A DNA stretch of 7,070 nt from an uncultured Clostridia bacterium (GCA_937880545.1 CALFKA010000008.1:1-7070), one strand, 5' to 3'; shown: positions 1 to 5,780, numbered from the stretch's first letter. Translations and numbers: made by a program. The notes: a model not told the origin generated them from the letters alone.

Positions 1-33
1 TGACTGGAGTTCAGACGTGTGCTCTTCCGATCT
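1..33. other. Illumina TruSeq adapter remnant (sequencing artefact)
   Basis: The first 33 bases match the TruSeq index-side (Read 2) adapter, lacking only its first G and ending in the standard CTCTTCCGATCT. The orientation (adapter, then insert) is what untrimmed read-through gives at a contig end. The organism's own sequence begins near position 34, 12 bases beyond the rplA stop codon. Any reading frame that uses these bases is artificial. Confidence 0.97.
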
Positions 34-45
34 GGATGGTATTAC

Positions 46-732
46 CTATGCGTTTTTGTGAATCTTGATCCCCGGCCCCATGGTGCTGGTCAGGGAAATG
101 TTCTTAAAGTAGATGCCTTTCGAAGCTGCAGGCTTCACTCTTTGAATCTCATCGAGAAATGCGTTGACATTTTGGACGAGTTTCTCGGCGTCAAAACTGA
201 GCTTCCCTACGGAAACGTGGATCATATTGGCTTTGTCCAGACGATACTCTACCTTACCGGCTTTGATCTCTGCTACAGCCTTTTCCAGGTCCATCGTCAC
301 AGTACCGCTCTTGGGGTTGGGCATGAGCCCTTTGGGTCCCAGGATACGTCCGAGCCTTCCAAGGAGCCCCATCATATCGGGAGTGGCGACGATCACATCG
401 TAATCAAACCACTGTTCTTCTTGGATCTTTTCGATCATATCTTCGGCTCCGACAAAGTCGGCTCCGGCGTTTTCTGCTTCCGTCGCTTTCTCCCCTTTGG
501 CGATGACGAGGACTTTTCTGTCCTTGCCGGTGCCATTGGGCAGCACCATCGCGCCGCGGATCTGCTGATCGGCGTGGCGTCCATCGACGCCCAGGCGAAG
601 GTGAAGTTCTACCGTTTCATCGAATTTGGCACTTTTCGTTCCCTTGAGCAAATCTACTGCTTCTGCGATTTCATAGCTCTTGGTCGGATCTACCATCTGT
701 CGATTGTCAATGGTTCTTTTTCCTAGTTTCAT
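46..732 (-). CDS. rplA: 50S ribosomal protein L1
   Basis: L1 binds 23S rRNA at the mobile L1 stalk, helps release tRNA from the E site, and in many bacteria represses its own operon by binding the mRNA. The 228 residues match the usual bacterial length of about 230. Family hallmarks include LGVDGRHADQQIRGAMVLPNG (part, near 48-67), ATPDMMGLLGRLGRILGPKG (116-135) followed by LMPNP, and a C-terminal STMGPG (216-221). The start at 732 is chosen because GGAGG (739-743) lies 6 bases upstream. An in-frame ATG at 762 would add ten residues but has a purine run directly against it. The gene follows rplK by 47 bases and is the last gene before the contig end. The rplJ-rplL genes expected next are missing because the contig stops there. 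Confidence 0.97.
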   Translation of the reverse strand: MKLGKRTIDNRQMVDPTKSYEIAEAVDLLKGTKSAKFDETVELHLRLGVDGRHADQQIRGAMVLPNGTGKDRKVLVIAKGEKATEAENAGADFVGAEDMIEKIQEEQWFDYDVIVATPDMMGLLGRLGRILGPKGLMPNPKSGTVTMDLEKAVAEIKAGKVEYRLDKANMIHVSVGKLSFDAEKLVQNVNAFLDEIQRVKPAASKGIYFKNISLTSTMGPGIKIHKNA

Positions 733-738
733 TTTTTT

Positions 739-743
739 CCTCC
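739..743 (-). promoter_or_regulatory. Ribosome binding site deciding the rplA start
   Basis: GGAGG lies 6 bases upstream of the ATG at 732. This supports that start over the longer in-frame ATG at 762. Confidence 0.85.
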
Positions 744-779
744 GTGGTCCAAACGGGTCCATCCTCCCACAGGTTTGTC

Positions 780-1205
780 CTATTTCTCGACGGTGACACC
801 CATGCTTCGTGCAGTGCCTGCGACAAGTCGCATAGCGGCCTCCACACTGGCTGCGTTCAGATCAGGCATTTTAATTTCTGCAATTTCTCGCAGCTGAGCC
901 TTTGTCAGTTGTCCCACTTTATCTTTTTGTGGCACACCACTGCCAAGTTCAATTCCCAGGGCTTTCTTAATCAGAACAGAGGCCGGGGGTGTCTTGGTGA
1001 TAAAGGTGAACGATCTGTCGGCGTAGACGGTGATGACGACAGGGATCAACAATCCTCCCTGGTCTTGCGTCTTCGAGTTGAACTCCTTCGTGAACTGCAT
1101 GATGTTCACGCCGTGCTGACCCAGAGCGGGACCCACGGGGGGAGCCGGTGTCGCCTTACCTGCGGGGATTTGCAATTTGATCAGACCGATTACTTTCTTA
1201 GCCAT
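780..1205 (-). CDS. rplK: 50S ribosomal protein L11
   Basis: L11 forms the base of the GTPase-associated centre with 23S rRNA helices 43/44. It contacts elongation and release factors and, in bacteria with RelA-type enzymes, takes part in sensing uncharged tRNA. The 141-residue length is exactly typical. The N-terminal domain carries IKLQIPAGKATPAPPVGPAL (9-28) followed by GQHGVNIMQF, including the proline-rich switch region. The C-terminal RNA-binding domain ends with the signature GTARSMGV (130-137). The start is preceded by AAAGGAGG (1214-1221). It sits 34 bases after nusG and 47 before rplA, in the standard operon order. Confidence 0.98.
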   Translation of the reverse strand: MAKKVIGLIKLQIPAGKATPAPPVGPALGQHGVNIMQFTKEFNSKTQDQGGLLIPVVITVYADRSFTFITKTPPASVLIKKALGIELGSGVPQKDKVGQLTKAQLREIAEIKMPDLNAASVEAAMRLVAGTARSMGVTVEK

Positions 1206-1239
1206 CTATTGCTCCTCCTTTAATATCTATAGGAAAGCC

Positions 1240-1767
1240 TTACAGCTTTTCTATCTGTCCATATTCCAGTTCTACCGGTGTCTCCCGGCCAAACATGGAG
1301 ATGAGAATGGTCAGCGTATGCTTCTCCGTGTTGATCGCTCTGACAATTCCCACATAGTCGGTGAAGGGGCCGGAGATAATACTCACGGTGTCCCCTACTT
1401 CTGCTGTCAGTTCCGGCAAGCTCTGCACAAGACCCATGTTTCGGAGTTCTTCTGCACTCAGCGGAACAGGCTTGCTGCCCGGGCCGACAAAGCCCGTGAC
1501 GCCCTTGGTGTTTCTCACCACATACCAGGACTCATCGTTCATATTCATGCGAACGATAACATATCCCGGAAATACTTTTCTCAGCTTCTTTTTCTTTAGA
1601 CCGTCTTTGACCTCGACCACTTCTTCCATCGGAACTTCGATGTCCGTGATGACATCTTCCATGCCTCGGCTTTCGACGATGCGCTCCAGACTGGCTTTGA
1701 CTTTGTTTTCATGACCGGAGTATGTATGTACTACATACCAATGGAGCGGGCCTATCTTTTTACTCAT
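1240..1767 (-). CDS. nusG: Transcription termination/antitermination factor NusG
   Basis: NusG binds the RNA polymerase clamp through its NGN domain. It modulates elongation, pausing and Rho termination, and can link polymerase to the ribosome. The 175 residues fit the family. The NGN domain opens with WYVVHTYSGHENKVK (10-24) and contains KVFPGYVIVRM (64-74) and the TKGVTGFVG stretch (88-96). The KOW domain follows with VGDTVSIISGPFTDYVGIV (124-142). The start at 1767 is chosen because AGGGAG (1774-1779) lies 6 bases upstream and because WYVVHTYSG then falls near residue 10 as in homologues. A longer in-frame ATG at 1839 would lie inside secE. The gap to secE is 10 bases and the ribosome binding site overlaps the secE stop codon, suggesting coupled translation. 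Confidence 0.98.
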   Translation of the reverse strand: MSKKIGPLHWYVVHTYSGHENKVKASLERIVESRGMEDVITDIEVPMEEVVEVKDGLKKKKLRKVFPGYVIVRMNMNDESWYVVRNTKGVTGFVGPGSKPVPLSAEELRNMGLVQSLPELTAEVGDTVSIISGPFTDYVGIVRAINTEKHTLTILISMFGRETPVELEYGQIEKL

Positions 1768-1773
1768 ATCCCT

Positions 1774-1779
1774 CTCCCT
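1774..1779 (-). promoter_or_regulatory. Ribosome binding site deciding the nusG start
   Basis: AGGGAG lies 6 bases upstream of the ATG at 1767 and overlaps the secE stop codon (1778-1780). It rules against the 24-residue longer start at 1839. Confidence 0.8.
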
Positions 1780-1984
1780 ACAACACTCGGAAGAAGAGGA
1801 AGTTGAAGAGGATATCGGCCAGCCCGATAAACACGGCAATGATCAGAGTCATAGCAATGACCAGAAGTGTATAATTGATGAGTTCTTTTTTTGTCGGCCA
1901 CGTGACCTTCTTCAGTTCTCTCCATACACTTGCGAGGTAGTTCTTTACACGCTCAAAAAAGGAGCCCTTTTTTGCCTTTGCCAT
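1778..1984 (-). CDS. secE: Preprotein translocase subunit SecE
   Basis: SecE is the essential clamp subunit of the SecYEG channel in the inner membrane. The 68-residue form has one transmembrane segment, as in most Gram-positive-type bacteria, unlike the three-span E. coli protein. The conserved amphipathic helix motif WRELKKVTWPTKKE is at 21-34. It is followed by a single hydrophobic helix at about 39-60 (LLVIAMTLIIAVFIGLADIL part). The N-terminus is lysine-rich. The gene starts 6 bases after the rpmG stop with only a weak Shine-Dalgarno (TAGGT overlapping that stop), so translation is probably coupled to rpmG. Confidence 0.97.
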   Translation of the reverse strand: MAKAKKGSFFERVKNYLASVWRELKKVTWPTKKELINYTLLVIAMTLIIAVFIGLADILFNFLFFRVL

Positions 1985-1990
1985 GGCGAC

Positions 1991-2140
1991 CTACTTCGTC
2001 TCTCGGTGGACAGTAGAAGTGCGGCAGGTTTTGCAGAACTTCTTGAGCTCCAGACGATCCGGAGTATTTTTCTTATTTTTTGAAGTATTATAATTACGGT
2101 TTTTGCATTCCGTACATGCGAGGGTAATTTTTACTCTCAT
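1991..2140 (-). CDS. rpmG: 50S ribosomal protein L33, zinc-binding (four-Cys) form
   Basis: This 49-residue protein was found by reading the minus strand directly. It starts MRVKITLACTECKNRNY and ends STVHRETK. L33 is a small ribosomal protein near the E site of the large subunit. Two CxxC pairs (Cys9/Cys12 and Cys36/Cys39) make it the zinc-binding form. Many Bacillota also carry a cysteine-less paralogue used under zinc limitation, which is not seen here. The start has GGAGG (2147-2151) 6 bases upstream. It is the first gene of the operon, 6 bases before secE, the classic rpmG-secE-nusG order. Confidence 0.96.
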   Translation of the reverse strand: MRVKITLACTECKNRNYNTSKNKKNTPDRLELKKFCKTCRTSTVHRETK

Positions 2141-2175
2141 AGGAGACCTCCATCAAACGACACAGTTACTAGAGT

Positions 2176-2205
2176 ACCCTATCACAGCTCTGTGTTCATT
2201 GTCAA
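2176..2205 (-). promoter_or_regulatory. Proximal sigma70-type promoter of the rpmG operon
   Basis: A perfect -35 TTGACA (2200-2205) is followed after 18 bases by TAGGGT (2176-2181), a weaker -10 that keeps the key T, A and final T. The predicted transcript start is near 2168, giving a leader of about 28 bases before rpmG. Confidence 0.6.
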
Positions 2206-2211
2206 CACAAA

Positions 2212-2243
2212 CTTGCAGGCGCCATGATGAAAAGCCCTGCAAG
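2212..2243 (-). terminator. Stem-loop between tandem promoters; weak terminator or attenuator
   Basis: CTTGCAGG (2212-2219) pairs perfectly with CCTGCAAG (2236-2243). The stem is extended by a GC/GC step across one bulged base, and the loop is 11 bases. On the minus strand it is followed by TTTGTGTT, a poor U-tract. It could terminate read-through from the murT/gatD-like genes or attenuate transcripts from the distal promoter at 2269-2297. The stem is clear but the function is inferred. Confidence 0.45.
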
Positions 2244-2268
2244 AAATAAGGTTCTCAGATGCTTCTCT

Positions 2269-2297
2269 ATTATAGAGGAACAGACCGACACTTGCAA
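2269..2297 (-). promoter_or_regulatory. Distal sigma70-type promoter of the rpmG operon
   Basis: A perfect -10 TATAAT (2269-2274) lies 17 bases from TTGCAA (2292-2297), a 4-of-6 match to the -35 consensus. The -10 sits in a 13-base palindrome CTCTATTATAGAG (2265-2277). The expected start is near 2262, giving a leader of about 120 bases that contains the stem-loop at 2212-2243. Confidence 0.55.
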
Positions 2298-2310
2298 CGG
2301 ATTTCGCCAC

Positions 2311-3021
2311 TCATGCGTAGCTTTTTGGATCCAGATAGCCTTCTAGCCGGATTTCATACGCTTCTAACAGAGTTTCTCTGTGAGGAATTGTCACAGGAAT
2401 CCCCCATTCGTGGAACAGTCGCTCTGTAAAGAGAGGGTTTAATACCAACATGGGTCCGAGCAGATAGGTCCCGATAAAGTTGCGATAGTGAATGCCCTCC
2501 CCTTCCAGTCCCTTGTGCATGCCAAAGCCACGGACGGTTTGGAACAGGTAGGGAAAGTCGGAGGGATTGGTGGGATAGTTCTGAGTGAACTGTGTCTTCG
2601 TGCCGGCCACCTGTAGCTCTTCATACGCTCCTACGTACAGGTCCGTCAACCGGTCCATCAACTGCCTTCGAGCTTGCATTTCAAAGATACCAAGTCCCGG
2701 GATCCGCTCTCCTTCATCTGTGAGGATCGACGTACCCAGCACCTCCAGCGCATTTCCGGTAAAGAAAAAGCGATCCCCCGCTTCAACCCTCTCCCTTACC
2801 TCTTCCTTATAAGGCATAAGAGCCCGAAGAATCTTTTCTTGTGATTTTTCTGAAGAGGGACCCATATAGATCAGATCCACCCGCTCTGTCAGAAAGGCCG
2901 GTTTTTGCAGAAGCTGTGTCCGGATAATCTGTGCCTGAGGGAAAAGAAGTTCTAGAAAGAGCTGATGGCCGATTTCTCCAAAGAGGTTGGCGATTTCAGG
3001 ATACAGAAACTCAATTTTCAT
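2311..3021 (-). CDS. GatD-like class I glutamine amidotransferase homologue lacking the catalytic Cys and His
   Basis: The 236 residues match GatD in length, opening and C-terminal block. The N-terminus MKIEFLYPEIANLFGE resembles CobB/CobQ-like GATase domains, and EGIHYRNFIGTYLLGP (175-190) matches the GatD block EGIHYKN..GTYLHGP. Canonical GatD hydrolyses glutamine with a Cys in a CGGYQ motif and a His in GTYLHGP, and passes ammonia to MurT to amidate lipid II. Here the nucleophile region reads FFTGNALEVLG (86-96), the whole protein has no cysteine, and Leu188 takes the histidine position. Glutaminase activity is therefore very unlikely by the usual mechanism, so I withhold the name gatD. 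The start at 3021 has GGGAGG 6 bases upstream and overlaps the MurT-like gene by 11 bases, so the two are probably translated and act as a pair. The frame is intact, which argues for a retained non-catalytic role. Confidence 0.85.
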   Translation of the reverse strand: MKIEFLYPEIANLFGEIGHQLFLELLFPQAQIIRTQLLQKPAFLTERVDLIYMGPSSEKSQEKILRALMPYKEEVRERVEAGDRFFFTGNALEVLGTSILTDEGERIPGLGIFEMQARRQLMDRLTDLYVGAYEELQVAGTKTQFTQNYPTNPSDFPYLFQTVRGFGMHKGLEGEGIHYRNFIGTYLLGPMLVLNPLFTERLFHEWGIPVTIPHRETLLEAYEIRLEGYLDPKSYA

Positions 3022-4396
3022 CTTTTGCCTCCCTCGCCAGTTGTGCCACTTTCTCACGCACCTGCATCATCTCGGGAATATTGTCGGTATCGTTGAGAAT
3101 GTAGATCTTATCTACATTTTTATAATCAATGGCATGAGCGATGTCTGAAGAAAAGGTGCCAAACGATGTAATCTTTTCCTTATCTATCCCCGCCAATAAG
3201 AGCCTTACCTCAACATCTTTGTGACGCTTGCCCAGGGTAATGAACTGTACGATATTGTCCTGCTTCAGGAAGTGGAAATCAATATCATAGAGCCAGGCGA
3301 TATTCTCCTCATTCTTGCCACCCGCTTTGATCTCGGTGTTTCCAAGGATGACGGCAATGCGTCCTGTTTGTTTTCGAATATAGTCAAAGCTCCTTGAGGA
3401 GGCGATGGGATTGATTGCCTTTGCCATCAGGAACACAACGTCGATGTCGCCGCAGCGCTCTTCCAAGAAACGACTTTCGATGACTTTAATCTGATTGAAT
3501 GTCGCCTGCAGATCCTCCATGGAAAAGCCTGCTTCATGGAGAAGCGTGACACTTGAGAGGAGATTGTAGAGGTCGACGATATTTTTGCTCGGAAGCGAAA
3601 ATTCCCACTCCACTCCCCGATGGTTCAGGTAGCAAGTCTCTTTCTGTTTATCGATTCTCGTGATCGCATAATCGCGGGGAGGATTCGTATGTCCACAGTT
3701 TTCACAGGTAAAGCGCCCCAGGTGATTGTAGCGGACAAAATCTTTGCGCAGAGGATGATCGCACTCCGGGCAATTTTCAATGTCGATGACATTGTTGTTG
3801 CGGCCTTCCTCTTCCCCCTCTAGCGGATCGATCCCAAAGGTGACATGGCGGTTATCTTTCCCCAGCCTCGAGGAGATTAGGTCGTCGGCGTTGACGATAA
3901 GCGTCGTCTCTTTCGGAAGATTGTCGTCGATGAGATCGAAGATAAAGTCTACATGGGCATTGCGCTTGTAGGAGTCTCGGAAGAGATTTGTCACAATCAA
4001 AAATTCCGGTGTCATCCCGCGGTAGATATGCTTCGAGCTCCTCTCATCGATCTCCATGATTCCGTAGTCGTAGGGAAGTTCACCTTTCCAAGAGGTGTGC
4101 TCATAGAGAGTACTTATGAGACCTTCTACGGTATTGGAGCCGTAACTGTTATGGATGTATTTTACACCCCGACTCGTCAAAAAATCGGCGATAAAATGAG
4201 CCGTGGTGGTCTTTCCATTTGTGCCCGTCACACCATAGAGGTGGACAGGTTTCTTCAATTGTTTTAGGATGTCCGGATTTACCATGAGAGAGTAGTATCC
4301 GGGAGAAAATGTGGCGTTGCGGCCAATGAGGAGCATAGCTTTGCGAAGAAGCTTCCCGTACCATAATGCCACATAGAAGCGGATGCTTTTGGCCAT
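3011..4396 (-). CDS. MurT-like Mur ligase family protein (C-terminal DUF1727 region divergent)
   Basis: Canonical MurT is the ATP-using subunit that, with GatD, converts the D-Glu of lipid II to D-isoglutamine in the cytoplasm. In this 461-residue protein the Mur-ligase P-loop is GVTGTNGKTTT (55-65). TNLFRD (136-141) matches the family's central block. A zinc ribbon typical of MurT is inserted in the central domain: CPEC (209-212) and CENC (231-234). The C-terminal domain is recognisable through FLMAKAINPI (322-331) and WLYDIDF (368-374). However, the usual LNDN-x-ADGRDVSW stretch is replaced by LGNTEIKAGGKNEENIAW (351-368). Asp371 probably aligns with the family's conserved Asp, although I could not run an alignment. 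The start has AAAGGAAGG upstream. Paired with a GATase lacking catalytic residues, it may use free ammonia, another donor or another substrate. I withhold the symbol murT for that reason. Confidence 0.87.
   Translation of the reverse strand: MAKSIRFYVALWYGKLLRKAMLLIGRNATFSPGYYSLMVNPDILKQLKKPVHLYGVTGTNGKTTTAHFIADFLTSRGVKYIHNSYGSNTVEGLISTLYEHTSWKGELPYDYGIMEIDERSSKHIYRGMTPEFLIVTNLFRDSYKRNAHVDFIFDLIDDNLPKETTLIVNADDLISSRLGKDNRHVTFGIDPLEGEEEGRNNNVIDIENCPECDHPLRKDFVRYNHLGRFTCENCGHTNPPRDYAITRIDKQKETCYLNHRGVEWEFSLPSKNIVDLYNLLSSVTLLHEAGFSMEDLQATFNQIKVIESRFLEERCGDIDVVFLMAKAINPIASSRSFDYIRKQTGRIAVILGNTEIKAGGKNEENIAWLYDIDFHFLKQDNIVQFITLGKRHKDVEVRLLLAGIDKEKITSFGTFSSDIAHAIDYKNVDKIYILNDTDNIPEMMQVREKVAQLAREAKDEN
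3028..3033 (-). promoter_or_regulatory. Ribosome binding site deciding the GatD-like start
   Basis: GGGAGG lies 6 bases upstream of the ATG at 3021 and inside the end of the MurT-like gene. It supports this start over the in-frame ATG at 3057, which would add 12 basic residues. Confidence 0.8.
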
Positions 4397-4428
4397 GAGC
4401 CTTCCTTTCTGGTTTTGATATGTGTTTT

Positions 4429-4457
4429 ATTATAGATGATGGATAACCTTCTGAAAA
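4429..4457 (-). promoter_or_regulatory. Sigma70-type promoter of the MurT/GatD-like pair
   Basis: A perfect -10 TATAAT (4429-4434) is separated by 17 bases from TTTTCA (4452-4457), a 4-of-6 match to -35. The expected transcript start is near 4422, about 26 bases before the MurT-like ATG at 4396. Confidence 0.6.
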
Positions 4458-4496
4458 GTCAAATACCGGTCCCTCTTCCCCCTTTTGATATTTTTT

Positions 4497-4504
4497 GGTA
4501 AACT
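4497..4504 (+). promoter_or_regulatory. Possible extended -10 for the DUF1622 gene
   Basis: TGGTAAACT-like sequence (TG at 4497-4498, hexamer TAAACT at 4499-4504) resembles an extended -10. No convincing -35 lies at the right spacing, so the call is weak. The predicted start is near 4511, some 20 bases before the ATG. Confidence 0.25.
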
Positions 4505-4530
4505 CATAGACGTGAACAAAAGGAGTTATC

Positions 4531-4899
4531 ATGGATATTGAGCATTTGTTGATGGAGTTCGTCCCCCACATTGCCGGCATCATTGAAAGCATCGGCATTG
4601 CGATCATATTGTTTGCCACGATACAGACCGTCTGGATGCTGATTAAAGGCGGAATGAATTTTTCTGACACCCGACCCGGTCTGAAACTATCCCAAGCTCT
4701 CGCTCTGGCCCTTCAGTACATCATGGCCGGAGAGATTTTGAAAACTATCATCATCCAATCCCGCGACGATATCTTTCTTCTGGCAGGTGTCGTAGTGCTA
4801 CGAGTGGCATTGGCCTTTGTCGTCCATTGGGAAATTAAGGCAGCCAGTGAAGAGGTGAATCTTACCGAATCTTTGGAGAGCGAGAAAAAAGAGCCCTAA
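4531..4899 (+). CDS. DUF1622 family small membrane protein
   Basis: This 122-residue protein has three hydrophobic segments, at about 12-38, 55-75 and 81-100. The short loops are basic or polar and the soluble tail is acidic then lysine-rich (SLESEKKEP). The pattern LKLSQALALALQYIMAGEIL (51-70), followed by a second block LAGVVVLRVALAFVVHWEIK (84-103), is typical of DUF1622. That family has no assigned biochemical role. It has a good ribosome binding site (AAAGGAG at 4518-4524) and is transcribed divergently from the MurT-like gene. It is the only plus-strand gene in the window. Its stop codon lies in the loop of a hairpin that terminates the convergent QueC-like gene. Confidence 0.8.
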   Translation: MDIEHLLMEFVPHIAGIIESIGIAIILFATIQTVWMLIKGGMNFSDTRPGLKLSQALALALQYIMAGEILKTIIIQSRDDIFLLAGVVVLRVALAFVVHWEIKAASEEVNLTESLESEKKEP

Positions 4900-4907
4900 A
4901 GGCTCTT
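4885..4907 (-). terminator. Rho-independent terminator of the QueC-like gene
   Basis: On the minus strand AAGAGCC (4907-4901) pairs with GGCTCTT (4895-4889) across a 5-base loop. A run of T's (4890-4885) follows, so the stem is followed by a good U-tract. It begins at the last base of the QueC-like stop codon and lies inside the last codons and stop of the convergent DUF1622 gene. In the plus direction the stem forms but lacks a U-tract. Confidence 0.75.
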
Positions 4908-5710
4908 CAGTAGCGAAGAAACTTTCTTCGAATTCTCTTGTACAGGGGGTACCAAAAGGTGCCCTCGTATTTTTTCTGGAAACGATAGCGCTTCATCGCT
5001 TCTTCTCCCAGTCGATATCCCAATCCGTCTTCCACGACGATCTGACAAGGTATGCAGGAGCCACAGCTTTCGCCTTTTACGGGATAGTGGCAAAACCAGG
5101 TGGAGTTTAAGATGTCCATCCATCCTTCGTGTTCTTCAGAGATCTCGATCATCTTATGGCGGGACGTATCGTAGATGGGAAGGCGAAAATTCTTAAAGAA
5201 TGTATACATATCTTCGCCGACAATCTGCGGGTCAATAAGATAATAAGAGTATTCTTCATCCTCTACGATATGGAGCATACGCGAAACGTTCTTTCCAAGA
5301 GCGTCATCAATGAGACCTTCTCCCGGCTCTATGCCGATCTCGATCCCCGGATAGAGGTAACTTAGCCTTGAGAGATATTCATACTGAGGTCCACAAGGCG
5401 CTCGGCGGTTGACGTCTTCATATGCTTGTGTGATTTCGGGCATCTGCGGAATCTGTGCATAAGGGAGAATGAGGATGTCCTTGAGCTCTGCCTTTGTCTC
5501 AGCTAGCGCCCGGATGCGCTCGAGAAGTTTTTTCATCGTCGCTTCTTCTGTAGATGCGGAATATCTGCCCGGATAATTGACATATACCGGTTCAATCGGA
5601 CGATGCAAAAGGCTCAATTGCAACAGGCGGAAAGTAGAATCCCACCCCCCAGTCCAGAGCAAGCGGATGGTATTGTCTTTTTCCTGATGTTGTGTCATTT
5701 CCTGATTCAT
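4907..5710 (-). CDS. QueC-like PP-loop ATPase with four-Cys zinc site
   Basis: The 267-residue protein opens with a PP-loop, LLWTGGWDSTFRLL (17-30), the SGGxDS-type ATP pyrophosphatase motif. Near the C-terminus it carries Cys207-x8-Cys216-x2-Cys219-x2-Cys222, the spacing of the QueC zinc site. QueC makes preQ0 (7-cyano-7-deazaguanine) from 7-carboxy-7-deazaguanine, ammonia and ATP in the queuosine pathway. This protein is longer than usual QueC (about 220-230) and its middle differs. No queD, queE or queF lies nearby, so a different adenylation substrate is possible and I give no symbol. The start at 5710 is chosen for TGGAG (5716-5720) 5 bases upstream; an in-frame ATG at 5755 adds 15 residues without support. 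The C-terminus is basic. The gene is followed at once by a strong terminator. Confidence 0.75.
   Translation of the reverse strand: MNQEMTQHQEKDNTIRLLWTGGWDSTFRLLQLSLLHRPIEPVYVNYPGRYSASTEEATMKKLLERIRALAETKAELKDILILPYAQIPQMPEITQAYEDVNRRAPCGPQYEYLSRLSYLYPGIEIGIEPGEGLIDDALGKNVSRMLHIVEDEEYSYYLIDPQIVGEDMYTFFKNFRLPIYDTSRHKMIEISEEHEGWMDILNSTWFCHYPVKGESCGSCIPCQIVVEDGLGYRLGEEAMKRYRFQKKYEGTFWYPLYKRIRRKFLRY
4914..4930. repeat. Perfect 17-base palindrome at a convergent gene junction
   Basis: CGAAGAAA and TTTCTTCG flank a central C. The palindrome falls in the last codons of the QueC-like gene (RRKFLR), 15 bases after the DUF1622 stop codon. It could fold as a 6 bp hairpin and act as a weak plus-strand terminator, but it may be a by-product of the codons. 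Confidence 0.4.
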
Positions 5711-5715
5711 AATAA

Positions 5716-5720
5716 CTCCA
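5716..5720 (-). promoter_or_regulatory. Ribosome binding site deciding the QueC-like start
   Basis: TGGAG lies 5 bases upstream of the ATG at 5710 and favours that start over the in-frame ATG at 5755. Confidence 0.65.
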
Positions 5721-5744
5721 TTGATTCTATTCTCAGAACACCTG

Positions 5745-5780
5745 CTGTCTGGCAAGTTTTCATGTCTTCTTGTCTGACAG
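5745..5780 (-). promoter_or_regulatory. Imperfect hairpin in the QueC-like upstream region
   Basis: On the minus strand CTGTC-AGA-CAAG (5780-5769) faces CTTG-CCA-GACAG (5756-5745), giving 5 bp plus 4 bp around a 3x3 internal loop and a 12-base apical loop. It lies 35 bases upstream of the QueC-like start and covers the end of the short ORF. No U-tract follows, so a plain terminator is unlikely. A possible -10, TATAGT (5790-5795), lies just upstream without a clear -35. Confidence 0.25.

Noticed and set aside
19..726. Plus-strand 235-codon frame over rplA
   Set aside because: It starts inside the sequencing adapter and is the antisense shadow of the L1 gene.
744..1223. Plus-strand 159-codon frame opposite rplK
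   Set aside because: It is the antisense shadow of a certain ribosomal protein gene, with Cys/His/Ser-rich composition typical of such shadows.
2141..2310. A tRNA gene next to rpmG, as some bacteria have there
   Set aside because: No cloverleaf, TTCGA-type T-loop or CCA end is visible. The stretch is filled by promoters and a hairpin.
4149..4670. Minus-strand 173-codon frame spanning the murT-like start, its promoter and the DUF1622 gene
   Set aside because: It overlaps two well-supported genes and a promoter region, resembles no protein family, and has no ribosome binding site I could find.
4907..5710. Defence island (QatABCD or type IV CBASS) implied by the QueC-like gene
   Set aside because: No ATPase, nuclease, cyclase or other partner gene lies in the window. 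The neighbours are an EamA transporter and a DUF1622 protein.
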